Positions 34,509 to 43,248 of a stretch of 64,000 nucleotides of DNA are shown here, piece by piece. Under the pieces are notes generated by a model. It was not told the origin of the DNA, did not search any database, and was given only the letters and a program-made list of their open reading frames with translations. Source of the DNA: Pedobacter aquatilis (GTDB taxonomy: Bacteria; Bacteroidota; Bacteroidia; Sphingobacteriales; Sphingobacteriaceae). The stretch is from positions 1-64,000 of the forward strand of contig NZ_JAUFPW010000032.1 in NCBI RefSeq assembly GCF_030409415.1, in the 5' to 3' direction. The position numbers were made by a program, and so were the translations under genes. Every line of letters begins with the position of its first letter. The stretch's first letter is position 1.

Positions 34509-37469
34509 TTAAAAACCAACATTTAAGCCTAAAGTGAATGTTCTTGGACGAGGATAAAATTGATAATCAATACCTGTAACCGACTCCGGATCTACACCTT
34601 TGTACTCAGATACAACAAACACATTCTGACAGTTTGCCGAAATACGCATTGTTGTATTTCCATTTGCTGAAAGTTTACCAACATTGTATGTTAACCCAAC
34701 ATTATCCATCTTTAAGAATGAAGCATTTTTGATGTAATAATCACTTAAATATTGGCTGGTTTGGAAGTTTGTATTGTAAATATCTCTTCCAGAATTATTC
34801 AAAATACCTTGTGTACTTAAAACATTGTTTCTGATACCAAAGTTCGAAGAAACGTTATCGTAAATGTAGTTACCGATATTTGCTCTTAAGACAGTATTTA
34901 CAGTCCATTTTTTATAAGTGAACGATGTATTGAAACCAAATGTGAAGTTTGGATCAGGTGATTTATAGAAATATTGATCGCTTGTGTTAATTACACCATC
35001 GCTATTTAAATCTGCATAAACACCTTCTAAAGGCACACCGTTTGCATCATAAACTTGTTTATAAACAAAGAATGCACTTGGCACCTGGTTTACTGCGTTG
35101 TATTTAAGCGTTACACCTGTACCACCTGTAATGTCTCCTGCTGAAACTTTAGAACCAGCATCAGGATTTAAGGTCAAGTTTGTGATTTTTCTTTTGTTGT
35201 AAGCCATGTTGAAACCAAAATCCCATGTTACATTTTCTTTCTGAATGGCAACAAAGTTTAAGCTAGCCTCAATACCTTTAACTTCCATATTACCAACGTT
35301 AGTAGTTAGTAAGTTAGTAAAATTTGTACCTACCGGGATATTAATTGTGCTTAACAAATCCTTAGTTTTTTTGTAATAAGCATCTACACTACCATATAAT
35401 CTTCCTTTTAAGAAACCATAATCTAAGCCAGCATTATATGTGGTTGTAGTTTCCCATCTCATATCAGGATCGTAACCAGCAGGGCTAAAATAATTATATA
35501 ACGTATTGCCAACCTGATATTGACCAGTATTAGTGTTAGCATAATATCTTGAAAGATAATTGTAGTTACCAATTGTTTCACCGTCTTTATTTCCGGTTTC
35601 ACCATAACTTAATCTCAATTTCAAATCAGAAACCACTTTACTATTTTTTAAGAAATCTTCGCCAATAATTCTCCATGTAAAACCTGCTGATGGGAAATAA
35701 CCCCAACGGTTTTCTTCAGCAAATCTCGAAGAAGCATCAGCACGCATTGTTCCCGATAAAATATATTTATCAGCCAATGTGTAAACAAATCTTCCGTAGT
35801 ACGATAATAGTTTTTGTCTTTCAACAGCGAAAGGAAATACTGGAGTTACTAATGCCTCACCTGTTCCTTTGTAAGAAGTGTAATTGAAATTTGTGGCTGA
35901 GTTATCGTAATAGCCGTAACCTGCAGTAACATCAAATCTACTGTTAATACTTTCTACGTTTTTAGCATAGTTTAAGTAAAATTCTGAGAATTTATTGTGC
36001 TCAATATTTTTTCTGTTAGAGTAAGAACCATTCGTAGAAGCGCTTTGAGCAGCAATAATTGGCACTCTTGTATAACCATATCCTTTAGATACATCATAAC
36101 CTAAGTTTAAGTTGGCATGTAATTCTGGCAAGAAATGGAAAGAATAATCGAAACGAGCATTACCAAAACTTCTTGCAGCATTACCGTGATTATCTTGTTG
36201 TTCGATTAATGCAAGCGGGTTACGTGGCGCATTTGGATTTGGAACCGTTCCGTTAATCCACTCATAATAACCACCAAATTGGTTTGCTGCATAAACAGGT
36301 TTAGTAGGATCAAATTGAATAGCATTACCTATTGCCGCATCGTTTGGAAATTGAGATTCTGTTAAAGTTCCTTTTAAGCTTAAATCAATTTTTAAATGGT
36401 CTGTAAATAATTTCGGCGAAAGTGTAAAACCACCAGTTGCTCTTTTTAAATCACTTTTAATAACAACACCTTGCTGATCTAAATAACCAGCAGAAACGCG
36501 ATATGGAACACCTTTAAATGAACCAGCAATACTTAAATTATTATCAGTTGTAAAAGCAGTTCTGTAAATTACATCCTGCCAATCTGTACTTGCGGTTCCT
36601 AAAAGTGCTTTCTGAGCTGCGTTGCCGTTTGCATTAACATAAGCACGAACTTCATCAGCAGATAATACATCTACCTTTTTAGCAACCGTACCAATTGAGT
36701 TGTTTGTATTGAAGTTAATTTGTGGAGCACCTGAGGCACCTTTTTTAGTAGTAATTAAAATTACACCATTTGATGCTCTAGAACCATAAATAGCAGTTGC
36801 ATTTGCATCTTTTAATACCGTAAATGTTTCAATATCATTCGGGTTGATTAACGAAAGCGGACTTGGCGCATTACCAATGCTGTTTCCACTAAAAGGCACA
36901 CCGTCAACAACAATTAAAGGATCGTTACTTGCATTTAATGATGCACCGCCACGAACCCTGATTGTGCTTCCGCCACCCGGATTACCACCGCCTGAAATGA
37001 TGTTAACACCAGCAACTTTTCCTTGAATTAATTGCTCAGGTGTTGTAATGGTACCTTTTTGGAAATCTTTAGCACTTACTGTAGTGATGGAACCAGTCAG
37101 GTTTTTCTTTTCGGCTGTACCGTAACCGATAACAACCACTTCATTTAACTTTTGCGCATCTGGCACCAACTGAAAACTTACAGTTGAATTAGCTGCAATG
37201 CTTACTGGTTTATCCATGGTTTGGTAACCTACAAAACTAGCAGATAAGGTTAGGGAACCTGTTGATAAACCCGCCAGTTTGAAATTACCATCTGCATCTG
37301 TTGATGTGCTTCTGGTAGTTCCTTTAACTAAAATAGAAGCACCAGGTAATGGTTGGCCGGTTTCATCAAGCACCTTACCAGAAATTGATCCGGTTTGTGC
37401 TTTTACGATTAATGCTGATAAAACGAACAGCATCAAAAGCCCCTGTTTTAACAGGTAAAATACTTTCAT
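34509..37469 (-). CDS. SusC-family TonB-dependent receptor for alpha-glucan uptake
   Basis: A 986-residue outer-membrane transporter with a signal peptide, no STN domain, a carboxypeptidase-like domain (GKVLDETGQPLPGASILVKG), a SusC-signature plug (VVIGYGTAEKKNLTGSI, then SNDPLIVVDGVPF, NDIETFTVLKDANATAIYGS) and a C-terminal barrel ending PRPRTFTLGLNVGF. The lack of an STN domain fits control by the LacI-type protein rather than by a sigma/anti-sigma pair. It heads the alpha-glucan operon; about 280 bp of leader or control DNA separates the start codon from the nearer LacI-type palindrome. Confidence 0.94.
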   Translation of the reverse strand: MKVFYLLKQGLLMLFVLSALIVKAQTGSISGKVLDETGQPLPGASILVKGTTRSTSTDADGNFKLAGLSTGSLTLSASFVGYQTMDKPVSIAANSTVSFQLVPDAQKLNEVVVIGYGTAEKKNLTGSITTVSAKDFQKGTITTPEQLIQGKVAGVNIISGGGNPGGGSTIRVRGGASLNASNDPLIVVDGVPFSGNSIGNAPSPLSLINPNDIETFTVLKDANATAIYGSRASNGVILITTKKGASGAPQINFNTNNSIGTVAKKVDVLSADEVRAYVNANGNAAQKALLGTASTDWQDVIYRTAFTTDNNLSIAGSFKGVPYRVSAGYLDQQGVVIKSDLKRATGGFTLSPKLFTDHLKIDLSLKGTLTESQFPNDAAIGNAIQFDPTKPVYAANQFGGYYEWINGTVPNPNAPRNPLALIEQQDNHGNAARSFGNARFDYSFHFLPELHANLNLGYDVSKGYGYTRVPIIAAQSASTNGSYSNRKNIEHNKFSEFYLNYAKNVESINSRFDVTAGYGYYDNSATNFNYTSYKGTGEALVTPVFPFAVERQKLLSYYGRFVYTLADKYILSGTMRADASSRFAEENRWGYFPSAGFTWRIIGEDFLKNSKVVSDLKLRLSYGETGNKDGETIGNYNYLSRYYANTNTGQYQVGNTLYNYFSPAGYDPDMRWETTTTYNAGLDYGFLKGRLYGSVDAYYKKTKDLLSTINIPVGTNFTNLLTTNVGNMEVKGIEASLNFVAIQKENVTWDFGFNMAYNKRKITNLTLNPDAGSKVSAGDITGGTGVTLKYNAVNQVPSAFFVYKQVYDANGVPLEGVYADLNSDGVINTSDQYFYKSPDPNFTFGFNTSFTYKKWTVNTVLRANIGNYIYDNVSSNFGIRNNVLSTQGILNNSGRDIYNTNFQTSQYLSDYYIKNASFLKMDNVGLTYNVGKLSANGNTTMRISANCQNVFVVSEYKGVDPESVTGIDYQFYPRPRTFTLGLNVGF

Positions 37470-37713
37470 ATTCGAAGCTCTTTTAAGTATAAAAATTTGG
37501 TTAAATATTATTGTGATTTACACACCCGACTAATTTACAGCACTAAATCAGAATACAAAATTTATTTAAAAAATATATTTTCATAGATATTTGACCATTG
37601 AATTTTCGTTGAAAAATTGTGAATTTTTAAATATTACGATTTCACTTACAACAAGATTTTATTTATTAACAAGTTAATAATCAATGTGTTAAAAATACAA
37701 AAATTAAAATTAA

Positions 37714-37730
37714 AGTGTAATTTTTACACT
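37714..37730. promoter_or_regulatory. Small inverted repeat in the susC control region
   Basis: AGTGTAA-TTT-TTACACT is a perfect palindrome with 7-base arms, 22 bp on the susC side of the first LacI-type palindrome. An 11-bp direct repeat ACACTAAGTGA lies at 37726-37736 and again at 37838-37848, flanking the operators. Function unknown; I found no clean TAnnTTTG box in 37470-37750. Confidence 0.3.
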
Positions 37731-37751
37731 AAGTGATTTTTATACTTATTT

Positions 37752-37767
37752 TCGGGAACGTTCCCGA
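37752..37767. promoter_or_regulatory. LacI-type operator palindrome 1
   Basis: TCGGGAACGTTCCCGA is a perfect 16-bp palindrome with a central CG step, the classic form of LacI/GalR-family operators. It lies in the 422-bp gap between susC (minus strand, start 37469) and the stop of the LacI-type gene (37892), and so upstream of the whole alpha-glucan operon. Confidence 0.85.
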
Positions 37768-37794
37768 CTATTTTCAGCTGATTTAAGAATATTT

Positions 37795-37812
37795 TTCGGG
37801 AACGTTCCCGAA
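37795..37812. promoter_or_regulatory. LacI-type operator palindrome 2
   Basis: TTCGGGAACGTTCCCGAA is a perfect 18-bp palindrome sharing its central 16 bp with operator 1. The centres are 44 bp apart, about four helical turns, so two regulator dimers would lie on the same face of the DNA. I saw no third copy in the window. Confidence 0.85.
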
Positions 37813-37891
37813 GAAAATCGAAAATTCTGCGTAAAATACACTAAGTGAGGATATTTTTTATCAAAAAATCACTGAAAAAACGATATGGTAT

Positions 37892-38917
37892 CTAGTGCTT
37901 TTTAGGCGAATTTGAGGTCGAATTTCTCATGATTATTTTCGACTGTAAAACCACTTCTAATGAGCTGTTTTTATTCTCCTTTTCACCCAAAACTTTAAAG
38001 AGCATTTTGGCTGCTTCCATCCCAATTTCGGTAGCGGGTTGGGTTATTGTTGTTAATGATGGATTTAAAAGCGGAGCGATTTCCAAACTAGAGAAACTAA
38101 TGATTTTTAAATCATTTGGTATAGAAATATTTAAATCATAGCAAGCATAATATGTTGCAAAAGCTAAACGCTCAACCGAAGTAAAAATACCATCAGGTTT
38201 TAATTCTGTTAAGGCTTCTTTGATAATTACACTGTTTTCTTCATAACTATTACTACAATCAACAATTAATTGTTCTTCAAAATCTAAGTTATGTTTTGCC
38301 AACGCATCTATATAACCTTGCATACGCGTTTTACCAATAGATAAACTTTTATTTACCACGAGATAGGCAATTCTCTTACAACCTTGCTCAATTAAATGTT
38401 CGGTAGCCAAGAAACTACTGTTATAATCATTCGTAATTACACGAGGGGTTTCGATGTCTTCATAAATCCTATCGAAAAATACAAGTGGCAACCGCTTCTC
38501 CCCAAACATATTTAGGTAATTATGGTCATTTGCTTCACCAGATACCGACATAATGATCCCATCCGCCCTACCATTGTGCAAATGCCTGATGAAATTAATT
38601 TCTTTATTAAAATCATCATCGGTAACGTAAATTAAAATATGATAACCATTTTCTCTGGCAACCCGCTCTATTCCATGTATCGCTTGTGAGAAATAATTAT
38701 TGGCAAGTTCAGGAACAATTACTGCAATCGTTTTACTTTTTTGCTCGCGTAAATTACTGGCGTAATGGTTTGGTTGGTAGTTTAATTCTTTAGCTTTAGC
38801 CAAGATGAGTGCTTTCGTATCTGCCTTTATATCACTATTATCTCTAAAAGCCCTTGAAATTGTAGAGGTAGATAAATTTAAAGCTTCTGCTAATTTCTTT
38901 ATATTAATGCTATCCAT
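37892..38917 (-). CDS. LacI/GalR-family transcriptional regulator of the alpha-glucan operon
   Basis: About 341 residues. The N-terminal LacI helix-turn-helix begins MDSINIKKLAEALNLSTSTI and includes the hinge region (KAKELNYQPNHYASNLRE). The periplasmic-binding-protein-like effector domain follows (KTIAVIVPELANNYFSQAIH, then VVFFDRIYE, GCKRIAYLV). The start is at 38917 where the HTH begins; a longer frame to 39013 adds an AT-rich, unrelated stretch. It is transcribed in the same direction as susC, upstream of it, with two matching palindromes in the gap. The probable effector is maltose or a maltodextrin; whether it represses or activates cannot be told. Confidence 0.93.
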   Translation of the reverse strand: MDSINIKKLAEALNLSTSTISRAFRDNSDIKADTKALILAKAKELNYQPNHYASNLREQKSKTIAVIVPELANNYFSQAIHGIERVARENGYHILIYVTDDDFNKEINFIRHLHNGRADGIIMSVSGEANDHNYLNMFGEKRLPLVFFDRIYEDIETPRVITNDYNSSFLATEHLIEQGCKRIAYLVVNKSLSIGKTRMQGYIDALAKHNLDFEEQLIVDCSNSYEENSVIIKEALTELKPDGIFTSVERLAFATYYACYDLNISIPNDLKIISFSSLEIAPLLNPSLTTITQPATEIGMEAAKMLFKVLGEKENKNSSLEVVLQSKIIMRNSTSNSPKKH

Positions 38918-39054
38918 TTGGTTAACAAACCTTATAATTGTAAAAATTCTGCTGTAAATATAAAATATTATAACACTAATACGTTGAATTTTAAAAAATC
39001 GAAAAATCCTCAAAAAGCGTTAATTTTGTAAATAAACTCATACATTGAAGTTTA

Positions 39055-39062
39055 TAAATTTG
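39055..39062 (+). promoter_or_regulatory. Candidate -7 box for the receiver gene
   Basis: TAAATTTG is an exact TAnnTTTG match 115 bp before the start at 39178; another, TAATTTTG, is at 39021-39028. Neither has a well-placed -33 TTG, so these are weak candidates. The 260-bp gap 38918-39177 otherwise shows only AT-rich sequence. Confidence 0.25.
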
Positions 39063-39177
39063 CGAAAGCAAATAAATATTTATTAATTAAAACAAAACAT
39101 ATGCATTAAGTATTAATACTGTATTGAAATTCAATTTTTACGTGAATCAAACAGACACTAGTACTTGAATAAATTTA

Positions 39178-39537
39178 ATGGAAACTAAAAAAATTCTTAT
39201 TGCCGACGATGATGAGGGCATAGTCGATGCGGTTTCGATGATATTAGAAGTAATGGGCTACGAAGTGGATTTTACTTATGATGGAGGTGCGGTTTTAGAC
39301 GCTGTAAAGAAAAGACCAGATTTAATACTCTTAGATATTTGGATGAGCGGACATGACGGCAGAGATATTTGCAAACAACTTAAAAGCAATCCTGATTATA
39401 GTGGCATTCCAATTTTAATGATTTCTGCAAGTCGCGACATCAAACAATCCGCCTTAGACGCTGGTGCAAACGATTTTATGGAAAAGCCGTTTGAAATGGA
39501 TTCATTGTTAAACAAAGTTGATTTACTATTGAATTAG
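39178..39537 (+). CDS. Stand-alone response-regulator receiver domain
   Basis: A 119-residue CheY-like protein with no output domain. All phosphorylation-site residues are present: acidic pair Asp10-Asp11 (IADDDEG), phospho-acceptor Asp53 (LLLDIWM), Ser83 (MISAS) and Lys103 (EKPF). It could act as a phosphorelay shuttle or through protein contacts. No histidine kinase gene is adjacent; its partner lies elsewhere. The downstream gene is convergent. Confidence 0.93.
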   Translation: METKKILIADDDEGIVDAVSMILEVMGYEVDFTYDGGAVLDAVKKRPDLILLDIWMSGHDGRDICKQLKSNPDYSGIPILMISASRDIKQSALDAGANDFMEKPFEMDSLLNKVDLLLN

Positions 39538-39592
39538 ATTTACTTAAACTTTTATTACATTTAATTGTTGGAAGTCGCATCGGTATTTCTAC

Positions 39593-39958
39593 CTATGGAT
39601 TTTCGCTGTCTTCGCTTTTGAAATAAATAGTTTCTGGTAGCGCTTTGAAAACAAATTCTGTAACGTAACAGAGCCAAAGTTTGTGATTTACAAGATTACC
39701 TTTAAAATGCTCAAGTAAATAATCACCTCCACCGCCTAAATTTTCTTCACGAGCATAAACAAGAACCAGTCGCTCAGCATCAGCCATATGGCTATCTGCC
39801 CAAATTATTTTACACCCATTACTTGATTTCGAAATCCAATCTAGCAATTCATCGGCTCCTTCTACCATTTGTAAATCAGCAGGATCTCCTGCCCACTCTG
39901 GTATATCTGCATACCATTCGCCTTTTGCATTTTTGTAAAATCTGATTGCTCTTTCCAT
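39593..39958 (-). CDS. Conserved hypothetical protein, possibly DUF6717-like
   Basis: About 121 residues, acidic, without signal peptide or membrane span. It begins MERAIRFYKNAKGEWYADIP; an upstream ATG at 39994 would add 12 residues. The segments YADIPEWAGDPADLQMV, GGGGDYLLEHF and LWLCYVTEFVFKALPETIYF recall small bacterial proteins grouped as DUF6717, recalled from memory and not certain. It is divergent from DNA polymerase IV (62 bp between the starts). Function unknown. Confidence 0.65.
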   Translation of the reverse strand: MERAIRFYKNAKGEWYADIPEWAGDPADLQMVEGADELLDWISKSSNGCKIIWADSHMADAERLVLVYAREENLGGGGDYLLEHFKGNLVNHKLWLCYVTEFVFKALPETIYFKSEDSENP

Positions 39959-40020
39959 ATTTTGTAAAGAAAAAAAATCTAAATCAATTTTCAAGATAAA
40001 AACCCGATTTTAGATGATTA

Positions 40021-41121
40021 ATGCTGGAGCAAGACAAACAAAGTTTTAGGAAAATCATTCATATTGATATGGATGCCTTTTATGCATCTGTAGAACAGCG
40101 GGATTTTCCTGAATACAGAGGCAAACCCCTGGTTGTAGGTGGCAAACCCGATAGCAGAGGTGTTGTTGCCACAGCCAGTTACGAAGCCCGCCAATTCGGA
40201 ATTCGATCTGCAATGTCTTGCAGCAAGGCTTATCAACTGTGTCCAACAGCAATATTTGTATATCCAAGATTTGATGCATACATCGCAGTTTCAAAATCAA
40301 TCAGAGAGATTTTTAGTCGATATACAGATCTCATTGAACCACTTTCTTTGGATGAAGCCTATCTTGATGTTACAGAAGATAAACTCCATATCGGTTCAGC
40401 TATCGATATTGCAGAATCTATTAAAGCAGCCATTAAAAACGAATTAAATCTTACAGCCTCTGCTGGGGTTTCAGTAAATAAATTTGTTGCGAAGATTGCA
40501 TCTGATATGAATAAACCAGATGGGTTAACTTTCATCGGACCATCAAAAATAAAGGCTTTTATGGAAAAGCTACCTGTTGAAAAATTCTTTGGTGTAGGCA
40601 AGGTAACCGCAGCCAGAATGAAAGCAATGCAGTTAAATACGGGTGCTGATTTAAAAAAACTTACCGAACAGCAACTAATTGCACAGTTTGGTAAAACGGG
40701 TAAATTCTATTACAAAATTGTTCGAGGTATTGATGATCGTCCGGTTCAGGCACATCGAGAAACAAAATCTGTTGGTGCAGAAGATACATTTGCAGCAGAT
40801 ACAAGTGACGTTTCGGTTATGCATAATCTTTTGAATCAAATTAGTATAACGGTTGCCAATCGACTTGAGCAAAAGCAACTAAAAGGAAAAACCATCACTA
40901 TTAAAATTAAGTTTGAAGATTTTAAACAGATAACAAGAAGCCGTTCCTTTATGTTTCAAATTTACAAAGCAGAGTCTATTTATAAAGAAGCTATAATTTT
41001 ACTCAGTGAAGCAGAAATAGGTTTTGCTAAAGTTAGGTTATTAGGTATTACCATTTCTCGTTTCTATGATGATTTAATTGACAACAAAACAATAGATAAT
41101 CAATTAGAATTTGAGTTTTAG
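40021..41121 (+). CDS. dinB: DNA polymerase IV (Y-family)
   Basis: A 366-residue translesion polymerase. The N-terminal palm signature is IHIDMDAFYASVEQRD with the first metal-binding Asp; the second acidic motif is LSLDEAYLDVTE. The helix-hairpin-helix thumb is around 185-215 (KLPVEKFFGVGKVTAARM), and the little-finger domain lies about 240-345 (VGAEDTFAADTSDV). The C-terminus NQLEFEF resembles a beta-clamp-binding motif. The catalytic residues are intact. No LexA-like box was seen upstream, though such sites differ in this phylum. Confidence 0.95.
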   Translation: MLEQDKQSFRKIIHIDMDAFYASVEQRDFPEYRGKPLVVGGKPDSRGVVATASYEARQFGIRSAMSCSKAYQLCPTAIFVYPRFDAYIAVSKSIREIFSRYTDLIEPLSLDEAYLDVTEDKLHIGSAIDIAESIKAAIKNELNLTASAGVSVNKFVAKIASDMNKPDGLTFIGPSKIKAFMEKLPVEKFFGVGKVTAARMKAMQLNTGADLKKLTEQQLIAQFGKTGKFYYKIVRGIDDRPVQAHRETKSVGAEDTFAADTSDVSVMHNLLNQISITVANRLEQKQLKGKTITIKIKFEDFKQITRSRSFMFQIYKAESIYKEAIILLSEAEIGFAKVRLLGITISRFYDDLIDNKTIDNQLEFEF

Positions 41122-41253
41122 TATTGATATCAATTTTTCATAGATAAACAAAACTATTGCCAATAAACATTTATTCGGCCATTTACGAATTATAAATTCA
41201 TTCTATTAAATTATAATTCTTATCTTAACTCGTCGAAATTAAAGCATTCCTCA

Positions 41254-41835
41254 ATGAAAGTCATGGTCAGAAAAAATGCTGAGGCATTAGAACAGGAGCT
41301 TATATGGCTTCAAAAAATAATAGACATCAGAATTAAATCTTTCTTTAATTTAGAACATGAGCATACTAGTATTTACGATGTACAACCGCCCGACATTAGT
41401 AACGACGAATCTTTTTACGCTGAAGTGCTTAAGCGAGATAACATAAGTACAGAAGAAAGAATTGTGCTACTTCTAGCGTTGGCACCGCACATCAGACCTG
41501 AAATATTTGATGTTTTTTTGGTTAAAAATCCTACCTACGATAAAAATTATACAGAATTTGGTGGTGTTAAAGATAAAAAATACGATGGTTTCATTCCAAC
41601 AGGAGAAACGGCCTCCTTTATTTTAGCCGACCAAAATCTGGAAAAAAGATTTCATCTTTTTAATATCTTTTGCGATGAGCATTATTTTAGCAAGCGTAAT
41701 ATTTTATACATTGTGAAACCTAAAAACTACGAACCATATTTATCTGGTGCGTTAATAATTTCGCTGGAATATTTAAGTTATTTAACCGTTGGCGTTTCAA
41801 AATTCACTGCACCAAACCCCCTTTTCCAAGAATAA
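41254..41835 (+). CDS. Orphan N-terminal domain of an eCIS-type AAA ATPase
   Basis: A 193-residue soluble protein. Its sequence follows the N-terminal domain of the AAA+ ATPases (Afp15-like) encoded in extracellular contractile injection system loci of Bacteroidetes: VRKNAEALEQELIWLQKIID, SIYDVQPPDIS, LALAPHIRPEIFDVF, the GFIPTGETASFILAD segment and the LSGALIISLEYLSYLTVG segment near the end. That family normally continues into an AAA+ module with Walker A and B motifs; here a stop follows and none is found in the next 130 bp or elsewhere in the window. No tube, sheath or baseplate genes are nearby. It may be a free-standing domain or a relic. Assignment is by recall of the family. Confidence 0.7.
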   Translation: MKVMVRKNAEALEQELIWLQKIIDIRIKSFFNLEHEHTSIYDVQPPDISNDESFYAEVLKRDNISTEERIVLLLALAPHIRPEIFDVFLVKNPTYDKNYTEFGGVKDKKYDGFIPTGETASFILADQNLEKRFHLFNIFCDEHYFSKRNILYIVKPKNYEPYLSGALIISLEYLSYLTVGVSKFTAPNPLFQE

Positions 41836-41978
41836 GTTCATAAATCAAATTTGGTATTTCCAGAATTTGCTTTTCTACCTGAGGTACTCTTGTCAATAAC
41901 GATATTAAAATGATGGAATAACCTACGACAAATTGTTAACACCTTTGCTTAACCGATAATTTTTAACCGTTGAGAAAT

Positions 41979-42374
41979 ATGAATAACCTAAGATGCTGCT
42001 TCCAAATAAAGCCTTTAACAATAACGATTTTACTTGTTATATTTTTTAACGCACTAACTTTTGCACAATCTGCAAATATGGTAAGAATTGCTCAATTGGA
42101 AATCCACCCACAACATTTATTGCAGTATAAAAAACTTTTAGAAGAGGAAATTACAAACTCAATTAAAAAAGAACCCGGTGTTATCACATTATATGCAGTT
42201 GCAGAAAAAGACAGACCAAATTTCGTAATGATATTTGAAACCTATCAGGATGAAAAGGCCTATCAAAAACATCTAAAATCAGCACATTTTATAAAATATA
42301 AAACTTTAACAGAAAAGATGGTGAAAAGCTTGAAGCTTATTCCTTGTTTACCGATAAGTTTAGGCGCAAAATAA
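41979..42374 (+). CDS. Exported antibiotic-biosynthesis-monooxygenase (ABM) domain protein
   Basis: About 131 residues. A hydrophobic N-terminus (LTITILLVIFFNALTFAQ) is a signal peptide, followed by a single ferredoxin-like ABM domain (MVRIAQLEIHPQHLLQYKKL, then KEPGVITLYAVAEKDRPNFV, FETYQDEKAYQKHLKSAHF). Such domains act on quinone-like substrates or are small dimeric sensors. A TTG at 41970 is also in frame, but the ATG at 41979 is preferred. It stands alone; the neighbours do not suggest a pathway. Confidence 0.82.
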   Translation: MNNLRCCFQIKPLTITILLVIFFNALTFAQSANMVRIAQLEIHPQHLLQYKKLLEEEITNSIKKEPGVITLYAVAEKDRPNFVMIFETYQDEKAYQKHLKSAHFIKYKTLTEKMVKSLKLIPCLPISLGAK

Positions 42375-42482
42375 AAGCATTAACGGGTTTAGTATTAAAA
42401 AGAAAATAAGTATTAAGAGCATAATCGTAAAAAAGCAAAAAGGATTAATAAGCTACATACAAATTCAGCTATCGTCTTAATA

Positions 42483-43130
42483 TTATTGATGTGTTTTTAA
42501 CCACTCTAACCTGCGTTGGTCTGGTAAGTGCTTAACAGAAAAATTTTCAAATTTGGCTTCAAAACCTTTACCATCCGGACTTGCAGCCATCAAACCTACC
42601 ATTACCGGAGCATTATCCTGCAAAGGTGCATTGCGTGTCATAATGTAGTTTTTATCATCAAGAGAATAAAAAATCTCTAATGCATCCAATCTGCGAACAA
42701 CTTTTATCCAAATATACGGCGGAACCTTCTCCAAGGTTAAAACACTCCAATCGCTTTTATTATGCGTAACAACTGTACTTACATTAAATTTTCCATCAAC
42801 AAATTCTACGCCTGTTTTAATGTAGTTTTTCTCATTAGTTCGTATCATTAAACCCATCTGATCGAAACGTGCTTTGTAAGCGCCTGTTAGTTTCACCTTC
42901 GCCTCAAACTCACCTCCATAATTTGCATAGTAAAAGGGAGCATCATCAACTGTAAAACCATAATGGGATATACGCCAATAATCACTTTGTGGTGTTACCT
43001 GCATTATTAGGCTGTTATTTTTAATTTGCCATTTTGCTGGCTCATTAAACCATTGCATTTTTTCCAGGCTCTGCGCTTTCAATTCTGTCAGACCTAAAAT
43101 TAAGCCAAGCACTAAAAATATTTTTTTCAT
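42483..43130 (-). CDS. Exported DUF1349 concanavalin-like protein
   Basis: About 215 residues with a signal peptide (MKKIFLVLGLILGLTELKAQ) and a jelly-roll DUF1349 domain covering nearly all the rest (EKMQWFNEPAKWQIKNNSLI, then DQMGLMIRTNEKNYIKTGVE, VPPYIWIKVVRRLDALEIFY). Family members resemble laminaripentaose- or glucan-binding sandwich folds, but catalytic function is not established. The start at 43130 is preferred over 43145. It has a good promoter (43186-43216) and is divergent from the LuxR-type gene. Confidence 0.85.
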   Translation of the reverse strand: MKKIFLVLGLILGLTELKAQSLEKMQWFNEPAKWQIKNNSLIMQVTPQSDYWRISHYGFTVDDAPFYYANYGGEFEAKVKLTGAYKARFDQMGLMIRTNEKNYIKTGVEFVDGKFNVSTVVTHNKSDWSVLTLEKVPPYIWIKVVRRLDALEIFYSLDDKNYIMTRNAPLQDNAPVMVGLMAASPDGKGFEAKFENFSVKHLPDQRRLEWLKTHQ

Positions 43131-43185
43131 TGTTGAAGATTTCATGTTTTGATTCTTAAATCACCATTCTACTTTAGTAAGTTAG

Positions 43186-43216
43186 CAAAGTTATTTGTAG
43201 CCAATTATAAATTCAA
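43186..43216 (-). promoter_or_regulatory. Promoter of the DUF1349 gene
   Basis: On the minus strand a -33 TTG (43216-43214) is spaced 20 bp from the -7 box TAACTTTG (43193-43186), an exact TAnnTTTG. The predicted start is near 43179, about 50 nt before the ATG at 43130. The divergent LuxR-type gene begins only 33 bp on the other side. Confidence 0.65.
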
Positions 43217-43248
43217 TGGTAAAAAATAACCATAGCAAGTCTTAATGA

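Noticed and set aside
37470..37750. Clear promoter for susC
   Set aside because: Only near matches (TAATTTTTG with a 3-base spacer) were found, so no promoter is called.
40018..40300. Minus-strand frames opposite the start of dinB
   Set aside because: They are shadows of the polymerase gene.
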